Shown here piece by piece: positions 1 through 5,004 of a stretch of 5,004 nt of DNA. Numbering within the stretch: the first letter of the stretch is position 1; each line of letters begins with the position of its first letter. Origin of the DNA: Bog-756 sp036511155. GTDB lineage: Bacteria; Actinomycetota; Acidimicrobiia; Acidimicrobiales; RAAP-2. The notes beneath the pieces were generated by a model. The model ran no database searches and was not told where the DNA came from. It saw only the letters and a list, made by a program, of their open reading frames with translations. The translations under genes were made by a program, and so were the position numbers. The stretch spans positions 1 through 5,004 of the forward strand of contig DATCCR010000102.1 of the NCBI GenBank assembly GCA_036511155.1, read 5' to 3'.

Positions 1-1
1 C

Positions 2-835
2 GACGCCGAGCGGGTCGCCTCCCTCTTCCACGAGCTGATCATCCTGCTCGAGTCCGGCCAGGGCCTCGACGCCGTCCAGCTCAAGCGGACGATCGACATG
101 ATGCGCGACGACGTCCGCCCCTCCGAGGTGCTCACCAGCGAGCTGCTCCGGTCGTCCCGGGGCCGGGCCATCCGGCCGAAGACGAGCGGCCAGAAGGCCT
201 ACGCCGACGCCATCGCCCGTCACATCGTCACCTTCGGCATCGGGCCGGCCGGCACCGGCAAGTCGTACCTGGCCGTGGCCCTGGCCGTCCAGGCCCTGCA
301 GGCCCGCCAGGTCAGCCGGATCATCCTCACCCGCCCGGCCGTCGAGGCCGGCGAGCGGCTCGGCTTCCTGCCCGGCGACATGTTGGCCAAGGTCGACCCC
401 TACCTCCGCCCCCTCTACGACGCCCTCCACGATCTGCTCGAGGCCGAGGGGGCCCAGCGTCTCATCGACAAGGGGGCGGTCGAGGTGGCTCCGCTGGCCT
501 TCATGCGGGGGCGCACCCTCAACAACTCGTTCATCATCCTGGACGAGGCCCAGAACACCAGCCCCGAGCAGATGAAGATGTTCCTGACGCGTATCGGGTT
601 CGGCTCGAAGGCGGTCGTCACCGGCGACATGACCCAGGTCGACCTTCCCGGGGGACGGTCGGGACTGGTGGGGCTCGAGGCCGTCCTCGGCGGGGTGCCG
701 GACCTGGCCTTCGTGCACCTGAAGGCCCAGGACGTGGTCCGTCACAAGATCGTCGCCGACATCGTGACGGCCTACGACCGGGCCGACGACGACAACGGGA
801 CGAGCGGACCGGGCACGAACGGGAACGCGCCGTGA
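2..835 (+). CDS. phoH: PhoH-like P-loop ATPase (PhoH/YbeZ family), 5'-truncated by window edge
   Basis: Cytoplasmic ATPase of the PhoH family, related to the helicase-like YbeZ proteins that partner YbeY in RNA processing; its precise substrate is not established. The frame is open from base 2 and gives 277 visible residues. Residues 1-32, before the first internal ATG at 98, resemble the family N-terminal helical region (RVASLFHELIILLESG), so the true start lies upstream of the window. Walker A is GPAGTGKS (residues 81-88), Walker B is IILDEAQ (178-184), and the VTGDMTQVDLP segment (206-216) is the conserved PhoH motif following Walker B. PhoH-like proteins usually have about 320-350 residues, so roughly 50-70 are missing. 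The C-terminus ends in a Gly/Asn/Asp-rich tail without family conservation. The stop codon overlaps the ybeY start by 4 nt. The family is clear; a toxin-type PhoH2 is unlikely because no PIN domain is visible and ybeY is adjacent. Confidence 0.94.
   Translation, partial: DAERVASLFHELIILLESGQGLDAVQLKRTIDMMRDDVRPSEVLTSELLRSSRGRAIRPKTSGQKAYADAIARHIVTFGIGPAGTGKSYLAVALAVQALQARQVSRIILTRPAVEAGERLGFLPGDMLAKVDPYLRPLYDALHDLLEAEGAQRLIDKGAVEVAPLAFMRGRTLNNSFIILDEAQNTSPEQMKMFLTRIGFGSKAVVTGDMTQVDLPGGRSGLVGLEAVLGGVPDLAFVHLKAQDVVRHKIVADIVTAYDRADDDNGTSGPGTNGNAP
832..835 (+). other. phoH/ybeY start-stop overlap (GTGA)
   Basis: The ybeY GTG start shares four bases with the phoH TGA stop. The only Shine-Dalgarno-like sequence is a weak GGGAA at 821-825, six bases before the GTG. 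The overlap therefore decides the start and suggests that ribosomes finishing phoH re-initiate on ybeY. The overlap is seen directly; coupling is inferred. Confidence 0.85.
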
Positions 836-1356
836 GCCTCGACATCTATGCAGCCGACGAGCAGGCCGACCATCCGGTGGCCGTGGAGCGGTGGGCGACC
901 CTGGCCCGGGCGGTCCTCGAGGCCGAGGGCATCACCACCGACACCGAGGTCTCCCTCCTGTTCATCGACGAGGCGTCCATCGCCGCCCTCAACGAGCGGT
1001 TCCTCGACAAGCAGGGTCCGACCGATGTGCTGTCCTTCCCCATCGAGGACGAGGTGGACCGCAGCGGCCGGTCGCCCGACGAGGGCGGCACGGGCCCGGC
1101 CTCCATCGAGGCCGCCACCGGCCGGCACCAGCTTCTCGGCGACGTGGTCATCTGCCCGAGCGTGGCCGCCGTCAACGCCGTCGAGCACGGCGCCACCTTC
1201 GACGACGAGATCGCCCTGCTCGTGGTGCACGGGATCCTCCACCTCCTCGGGATGGACCACGAGGTCGACCAGGAGGCCGAGCGTATGGAACGCCGGGAGC
1301 AGCAGCTCCTCGACCGCTTCTACCGGGCGGCCCCGCTGCTCGAGCCTCCGTCATGA
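832..1356 (+). CDS. ybeY: Endoribonuclease YbeY (16S rRNA maturation factor)
   Basis: Single-strand-specific, metal-dependent endoribonuclease of the UPF0054 family. It is known to act in 16S rRNA 3'-end maturation, 70S ribosome quality control and RNA turnover, in the cytoplasm. The product is 174 residues, normal for the family. The signature HGILHLLGMDH (residues 133-143) supplies the three metal ligands His133, His137 and His143 in H-x3-H-x5-H spacing. The PTDVLSFP block (63-70) and LLGDVVICP (101-109) are also typical. Between them lies an acidic, Gly/Pro-rich loop (about 74-98), longer than in E. coli; actinobacterial homologues also vary here. The start is GTG at 832, overlapping the phoH stop; no alternative start gives a better N-terminus, and the conserved fold begins soon after. 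Its 3' end overlaps the next gene by 4 nt. Identification is secure from the histidine motif and gene context. Confidence 0.96.
   Translation: MSLDIYAADEQADHPVAVERWATLARAVLEAEGITTDTEVSLLFIDEASIAALNERFLDKQGPTDVLSFPIEDEVDRSGRSPDEGGTGPASIEAATGRHQLLGDVVICPSVAAVNAVEHGATFDDEIALLVVHGILHLLGMDHEVDQEAERMERREQQLLDRFYRAAPLLEPPS
1353..1356 (+). other. ybeY/membrane protein start-stop overlap (ATGA)
   Basis: The ATG start of the CBS/DUF21 gene overlaps the ybeY TGA stop. The 20 bases upstream contain no recognisable Shine-Dalgarno sequence, so translation of this membrane protein probably depends on termination-reinitiation from ybeY. Coupling is inferred from the overlap. Confidence 0.85.
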
Positions 1357-2657
1357 CCACCGCCGTCACCTTCGGGGCCGAAGACGTGGCCCTGACGGTC
1401 GTCGTCGTGGTGCTGCTGGTCATCTCGGGCCTGCTGGCCCTGGCCGAGACCGCACTCGTGAGGATGTCCCGTGCCAAGGCCAAGAGCCTGGCCGACGATG
1501 GCAAGCGCGGTGCCAAGGTCCTGGTCCGCCTGACCGAGGATCCCCAGGGCTTCCTCAACCCGGTGCTCCTGCTCGTACTCATCTGCCAGCTCGTGGTGGC
1601 CACTCTGGTCGGCATCCTGGCGGTCCGCTGGTTCGGGGCCTGGGGTGTGGTGGCCGCCACCGTCTTCGAGATCGTCGTGATCTTCGTCTTCGCCGAGGCC
1701 GTCCCGAAGAACTGGGCCGTCCACCACCCCGAGCGGGCCGCCCTGATGAGCGCCCCCTTCGTGTCGGCGATCGTGCGGTTCTGGCCGGTCCGCATGGTGT
1801 CGAAGGGCCTCATCGGCCTGGCCAACCTGTTCATCGGCCAGTCGGGCGGCTACATGGGTGCCCTGGTCACCGAGTCCGAGCTGTTGGCCATGGCCGACGT
1901 GGCCGTCGAGGGCGACGTGATCGAGACCGAGGAGCGGGCCCTCATCCACTCGATCATCGAGTTCGGCGACACCGTGGTCCGTGAGGTGATGGTGCCCCGC
2001 ACCGACATGGTGACCATCACTGCAGACGTGACCGTCGAGGCCGCCCTCGACCTGGCCCTCGAAGCCGGCCGCAGCCGGCTGCCCGCCGTCGAGCAGCAGA
2101 TCGACGATGTCATCGGCATCGCCTACACCAAGGACATGATCCGGATCGTCCAGGCCGGCCAGGGTGCCGAGCCGATGGGATCGCACGTGCGGGAGGCCCA
2201 CTTCGTCCCCGAGGCGAAGCGGGTGTCCGACCTCATGCGCGAGATGCAGTCGGACAAGTTCCACCTGGCCGTGGTGGTCAACGAGTACGGCGGGACGGCC
2301 GGTCTGGTGACCCTGGAGGACCTCATCGAGGAGCTGGTAGGGGAGATCGTGGACGAGTTCGACGTCGAGGAGATCCCGATCGAGCACCTACCGTCGGGTG
2401 GCCTGCGGGTCAGCGCCCGACTACCCGTCGACGAGGTCAACGACCTCCTCGACGCCCACCTCCCGACGGGAGCGTGGGACACGGTGGGCGGACTGGTGTT
2501 CGACCTCCTCGGCCACGTGCCGGTGGCCGGCGAGTCGGTCACCTCCGACGGGCTCCGTCTGGTCGTGGACCGGGTCAACGGCCGGCGCATCGAGCGGGTG
2601 TCGATCGAGCGCCTGGCCGACGCCCCGCGCGATGCCGAGTCGGCGGACGCCCGATGA
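1353..2657 (+). CDS. CorC/CorB-type membrane protein: DUF21 (CNNM) + CBS pair + CorC_HlyC C-terminal domain
   Basis: Inner-membrane protein of the CNNM/CorB/CorC ('hemolysin C-like') family. Some members export Mg2+ or confer Mg2+/Co2+ resistance; the hemolysin label is historical. It has 434 residues, usual for the full three-domain form. The DUF21 membrane domain covers about 10-190: hydrophobic segments lie near 12-33, 70-92 and 97-118, with a more broken one near 132-160. The family E-x-x-P-K motif appears as AEAVPKN (114-120). A CBS pair follows, beginning at VMVPRTDMV (212-220) and ending with NEYGGTAGLVTLEDLIEELV (310-329). The C-terminal domain (about 344-422) contains TVGGLVFDLLGHVP (377-390). 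The ATG at 1353 overlaps the ybeY stop and directly precedes the first membrane helix, so the longer in-frame extension to 891 is not used. Unlike E. coli CorC (YbeX), which lacks DUF21, this protein could carry ions itself. Substrate and direction of transport are inference. Confidence 0.93.
   Translation: MTTAVTFGAEDVALTVVVVVLLVISGLLALAETALVRMSRAKAKSLADDGKRGAKVLVRLTEDPQGFLNPVLLLVLICQLVVATLVGILAVRWFGAWGVVAATVFEIVVIFVFAEAVPKNWAVHHPERAALMSAPFVSAIVRFWPVRMVSKGLIGLANLFIGQSGGYMGALVTESELLAMADVAVEGDVIETEERALIHSIIEFGDTVVREVMVPRTDMVTITADVTVEAALDLALEAGRSRLPAVEQQIDDVIGIAYTKDMIRIVQAGQGAEPMGSHVREAHFVPEAKRVSDLMREMQSDKFHLAVVVNEYGGTAGLVTLEDLIEELVGEIVDEFDVEEIPIEHLPSGGLRVSARLPVDEVNDLLDAHLPTGAWDTVGGLVFDLLGHVPVAGESVTSDGLRLVVDRVNGRRIERVSIERLADAPRDAESADAR
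2654..2657 (+). other. membrane protein/era start-stop overlap (ATGA)
   Basis: The era ATG overlaps the TGA of the upstream membrane-protein gene. A partial Shine-Dalgarno-like GGCGGA at 2642-2647 lies six bases before the ATG. This is the third consecutive 4-nt overlap, which supports a single transcript from phoH to era. Coupling is inferred. Confidence 0.85.
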
Positions 2658-3604
2658 GCGGGTTCCGGTCGGGCTTCGTGGCCGTGGTCGGCCGGCCCAA
2701 CGTGGGCAAGTCGACGCTGGTCAACGCCATGGTGGGCACCAAGGTGACCATCGTCTCGCCCCGGCCCAACACCACCCGGTCCCAGGTCCGAGGCGTGCTC
2801 AACCGCCCCGAGGCCCAGCTGGTCTTCGTGGACACCCCGGGCCTCCACAAGCCCAAGACGGCGCTGGGCGAGCGGATGAACGAGTCGGCCACCTCCTCCC
2901 TCGACGATGTGGACGCCGTGGTGGCCCTGGTCGAGGCGACCGGCGCCGTCGGCCCGGGCGACCGGATGGTCCTGGCCCATTCGGTGAAGCGGATGCGGGC
3001 CATGGCGAGGGCGGCCGCCCTCGCCGCCGACATGGGAGTGGAGGGCGCCGGTCGGCCCACGTTGTTCGTGGTGGTGAACAAGATCGACCGGGTGGGGGGC
3101 GACGGGGTGCTCGGCCACTTGACCGGAGTGTCGACCGTGGTCGGCGAGCTCGACGCCGAGGCCGGGGGCGACCCGGTGCCGGTCGAGTACTTTCCGCTGT
3201 CGGCGGCCACCGGCGAGGGGGTGCCGGCCCTGGTCGACGCCCTTGTCGAGCGCATGCCGGAGGGCCCCCGCTACTACCCCGAGGGCATGGTCACCGACGT
3301 GGCCGAGGCCTTCTGGGTGGCGGACCTGGTCCGCGAGGAGCTGCTCTACCGGGTGGCCGACGAGCTGCCGCACTCCATCGCCTGCCGGGTGACCGAGTGG
3401 GAGTGGCCCCGGGTCCGGTGCGAGATCCTGGTCGAGCGCGACAGCCAGAAGGGCATCGTGATCGGCAAGGGCGGGGTCACCCTGAAAGAGGTGGGCACGG
3501 CGGTGCGCAGCCAGATGGAACCCGGCGCCTACCTCGAGCTCTTCGTCCGGGTGGAGAAGCGCTGGCAGCAGCGCGACGACTCGCTCGACCGACTCGGGTT
3601 CTGA
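2654..3604 (+). CDS. era: GTPase Era (16S rRNA-binding ribosome assembly factor)
   Basis: Essential GTPase that binds the 3' end of 16S rRNA through a KH domain and acts in late 30S subunit assembly, in the cytoplasm or at the membrane. The product has 316 residues; E. coli Era has 301. All G motifs are present: G1 GRPNVGKST (13-21), the G2 region SPRPNTTR (35-42), G3 DTPG (60-63), G4 NKID (142-145) and G5 SAA (183-185). The C-terminal KH domain has GKGG at 271-274 and ends in the typical Era tail (VEKRWQQRDDSLDRLGF). Compared with E. coli Era as I recall it, about 20 extra residues lie between G3 and G4 (roughly 108-134, Ala/Arg/Met-rich) and about 10 between G4 and G5. The ATG at 2654 overlaps the preceding stop by 4 nt and places G1 at the usual distance from the N-terminus. 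It is the last gene of the + strand cluster; recO, a frequent downstream neighbour, is absent. Confidence 0.97.
   Translation: MSGFRSGFVAVVGRPNVGKSTLVNAMVGTKVTIVSPRPNTTRSQVRGVLNRPEAQLVFVDTPGLHKPKTALGERMNESATSSLDDVDAVVALVEATGAVGPGDRMVLAHSVKRMRAMARAAALAADMGVEGAGRPTLFVVVNKIDRVGGDGVLGHLTGVSTVVGELDAEAGGDPVPVEYFPLSAATGEGVPALVDALVERMPEGPRYYPEGMVTDVAEAFWVADLVREELLYRVADELPHSIACRVTEWEWPRVRCEILVERDSQKGIVIGKGGVTLKEVGTAVRSQMEPGAYLELFVRVEKRWQQRDDSLDRLGF
3004..3025. repeat. Perfect 22-bp palindrome inside era
   Basis: The half-site GGCGAGGGCGG (3004-3014) is followed immediately by its exact reverse complement (3015-3025). In RNA it could form a 9-bp all-strong stem except for one A-U pair, capped by a GGCC tetraloop. 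It encodes residues 117-124 of Era, inside the Ala-rich insertion between G3 and G4. The palindrome is certain from the sequence; any function is unknown. Chance in a GC-rich Ala/Arg-coding stretch is a reasonable alternative. Confidence 0.9.
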
Positions 3605-3619
3605 GCCGCCCGTTCGTCG

Positions 3620-3640
3620 CGCCGGTCAGTTGATCCGGCG
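3620..3640. terminator. Possible bidirectional terminator hairpin at the era/acyl-CoA synthetase junction
   Basis: CGCCGG (3620-3625) and CCGGCG (3635-3640) form a perfect 6-bp GC stem with a 9-nt loop between two convergent genes. The loop contains the stop codon of the minus-strand gene (3626-3628). No T-run follows on either strand, so it is not a canonical intrinsic terminator. Its position is the main argument, and short GC stems are common in DNA of this composition. Confidence 0.3.
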
Positions 3641-5002
3641 GTCCCTGCCCTGCCAGTAGGGGTCGCGCAGCTCCCGCTTCAGCACCTTCATGGCTCCCGA
3701 CAGGGGGAGGGGCTCGGAGCGGAACTCGATGCTCTTCGGCACCTTGTACCCGGCGATCCACTCACGCGAGTGGGTGATCAGATCGTCGGCGTCCACCTCG
3801 GCGCCCGGAACGAGCACGACGACGGCGTGGACCTGCTCGCCCCAGGTGTCGTGGGGGATGCCGATGACGGCCACTTGCAGGACGGCCGGGTGGCTGGCCA
3901 GGGCATTCTCGACCTCGATGGAGTAGACGTTCTCGCCGCCGGTGACGATCATGTCCTTCACCCGGTCGACCAGGTAGAGGTAGCCCTCGGCGTCGAGGTA
4001 GCCGGCGTCGCCCGTGTGGTACCAACCGTCTCGGAACGCATCGCGCGTCGCCTCGGGCTGGTTCCAGTACTCGACCATGAAGTTGCCGCCCCGGGCACAG
4101 ACTTCGCCGGTCCCGCCGGTCGCGACCGACCGGCCCTGCTCGTCGAGGATCACGACCTCTACGCCGGCCACGGCCCGGCCCGTGCTGCGCAGGTAGTTGC
4201 CGCCCCGGCGGTGCTCGTCGGGGCCGAGCAGGGTCAGGATGGCGCAGCACTCGGTCATGCCGTAGCCCTGCCAGATGTTCACGTCAGGGTAGAGCTCGAG
4301 CAGCTGTTCGAGCATGTCCCGGGGCATGGGCGATGCACCGTAGACGAGTTCGCGCAGGCACCCGAGGCGTTCGGGCCGGAAGTCGGGGTGGGCCATGGTC
4401 AGGCTGATCATGGTGGGCACCATGACGGTGTCGGTGACCCGGTAGGTGTCGATGGCGGCCATGACGGCCTCCGGCTCGAACATGGGCAGGATGACGGTGT
4501 GAGCGCCGAACGCCGGCCCGCCGGTGATGCCGAACATCGAGGCGGCGTGGAACATCGGGGTCTGCAGCAGGTTGACGGTGTCGGGGCCGACCGGCCGGTC
4601 CATCATGATGTGCATCAGGTTGAGCACCTCGGCCCGCTGGTCGAGCAGCACGCCCTTGGGTGGGCCGGTGGTGCCGCCGGTGTACATGAGGACCACTGGG
4701 TCCGTCTCCTCCCCTTCGTCGGGAATGACCGGGTCGGAGGCGGCCATGAGGTCGTCGTAGGTGGCGGTGTGGGGCACGTCGCCGCTTCCGATCAGGACCA
4801 CGTGCTCGAGGCCGGCCTCTTCCCGGACCCCCTCGATGAGCGGTGCGAAGATCCCGTCCACGAAGCAGGTCGTCGTGCCCGAGTCGCGCAGCACGTGGAC
4901 CAGTTCCTTCGGGGCGAACCGGAGATTGAGGGGGTTGATGACCCCGCCACCGAGGTAGGCGGCGTGGTACAGCTCGAGGTACTCGGGCGAGTTGAGGGCC
5001 AG
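3626..5002 (-). CDS. Acyl-CoA synthetase (ANL superfamily, FadD-like), N-terminus beyond right edge
   Basis: Adenylate-forming enzyme that activates a carboxylic acid with ATP to an acyl-AMP and transfers it to CoA. The chain length or aromatic nature of the substrate cannot be read here. The frame is open to the right edge, giving 458 visible residues. The segment before the internal GTG at 4894 (LALNSPEYLELYHAAYLGGG and onward) matches the family N-terminal region, so that GTG is not the start; about 50-70 residues are probably missing. Motifs in order: A3 P-loop YTGGTTGPPKG (107-117), A4 PMFHAASM (149-156), A5 GYGMTE (246-251), A7 WYHTGD (327-332), A8 DRVKDMIVTGGENVYS (346-361), and A10 SGAMKVLKRELR (435-446) with the catalytic Lys at 439. 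In A10 the usual Gly before that lysine is Met. The full set of motifs argues against a pseudogene. It is transcribed toward era, with 21 nt between stop codons; no functional tie to the operon is evident. Confidence 0.93.
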   Translation of the reverse strand: MALNSPEYLELYHAAYLGGGVINPLNLRFAPKELVHVLRDSGTTTCFVDGIFAPLIEGVREEAGLEHVVLIGSGDVPHTATYDDLMAASDPVIPDEGEETDPVVLMYTGGTTGPPKGVLLDQRAEVLNLMHIMMDRPVGPDTVNLLQTPMFHAASMFGITGGPAFGAHTVILPMFEPEAVMAAIDTYRVTDTVMVPTMISLTMAHPDFRPERLGCLRELVYGASPMPRDMLEQLLELYPDVNIWQGYGMTECCAILTLLGPDEHRRGGNYLRSTGRAVAGVEVVILDEQGRSVATGGTGEVCARGGNFMVEYWNQPEATRDAFRDGWYHTGDAGYLDAEGYLYLVDRVKDMIVTGGENVYSIEVENALASHPAVLQVAVIGIPHDTWGEQVHAVVVLVPGAEVDADDLITHSREWIAGYKVPKSIEFRSEPLPLSGAMKVLKRELRDPYWQGRDRRIN

Positions 5003-5004
5003 GA

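Noticed and set aside
891..1352. N-terminal extension of the membrane protein to an ATG at 891
   Set aside because: The added 154 residues are Arg/Gly/Pro-rich shadow sequence over ybeY. The ATG at 1353 leads directly into the first membrane helix and gives the normal family length.
848..1984. Plus-strand open frame of 378 codons over ybeY and the membrane-protein gene
   Set aside because: Composition is Arg/Ser/Pro/Gly-rich without motifs, and it runs out of frame with both real genes.
2063..2080. Inverted repeat AGCCGG / CCGGCT with a 6-nt loop inside the membrane-protein gene
   Set aside because: A 6-bp stem of this composition within a coding region is expected by chance in GC-rich DNA, and its position suggests no role.
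1320..2387. Minus-strand open frame of 355 codons antisense to the membrane-protein gene
   Set aside because: His/Asp/Gly-rich composition with no domain or motif. It mirrors the codon bias of the well-supported + strand gene and is a typical GC-rich antisense artefact.
2123..3373. Minus-strand open frame of 416 codons antisense to the membrane-protein gene and era
   Set aside because: Low-complexity Arg/His/Gly/Ser composition with no recognisable fold, entirely opposite two confidently identified genes.
2398..3633. Plus-strand open frame of 411 codons overlapping era in another frame
   Set aside because: Arg/Gly/Pro-rich translation is the usual shadow frame in high-GC DNA, while era itself has every GTPase and KH motif in its own frame.
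4589..4600. 12-bp palindrome GACCGGCCGGTC inside the acyl-CoA synthetase gene
   Set aside because: Short and made of common codons, with no partner site or regulatory position; chance is sufficient.
3626..4894. GTG at 4892-4894 as the true start of the acyl-CoA synthetase
   Set aside because: The frame continues upstream to the window edge with sequence characteristic of the family N-terminal region, so the gene is cut by the window rather than starting here.

Overview
The window is strongly GC-rich, with G or C at most third codon positions, one GTG start, and coding sequence almost throughout. It carries a phoH - ybeY - CBS/DUF21 membrane protein - era cluster. This order, and the actinobacterial look of the YbeY and Era proteins, suggest a chromosomal segment of a high-GC actinobacterium. 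An uncultured or acidimicrobial-type lineage is possible, but that placement is inference and nothing in the window fixes the genus.

Left and middle (2-3604, + strand): four co-directional genes, the first entering from beyond the left edge. They are a PhoH-like P-loop ATPase, the endoribonuclease YbeY, a CorC/CorB-type membrane protein (DUF21 + CBS pair + C-terminal transporter-associated domain), and the ribosome-assembly GTPase Era. Every junction is a 4-nt start/stop overlap (GTGA, ATGA, ATGA), and good Shine-Dalgarno sequences are absent or weak. The four are therefore very probably one translationally coupled operon. PhoH, YbeY and Era are linked to 16S rRNA maturation, 30S assembly and RNA quality control; the membrane protein is the family's usual genomic companion and is tied to Mg2+/divalent-cation handling.

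Right (3626-5002, - strand): the C-terminal 458 residues of an acyl-CoA synthetase of the adenylate-forming (ANL) superfamily, running off the right edge. It converges on era with only 21 nt between the two stop codons, and a small GC-rich hairpin sits across the junction. It has no evident functional link to the operon.

No RNA gene, mobile element, CRISPR array or origin is visible. No gap exceeds 300 bases; the only intergenic stretch is the 21-nt convergent junction. This is an ordinary housekeeping region and I see no sign of an undescribed system. The points most worth a second look are an alanine-rich insertion in the Era G domain whose DNA contains a perfect 22-bp palindrome, and a Gly-to-Met replacement beside the catalytic lysine of the acyl-CoA synthetase.
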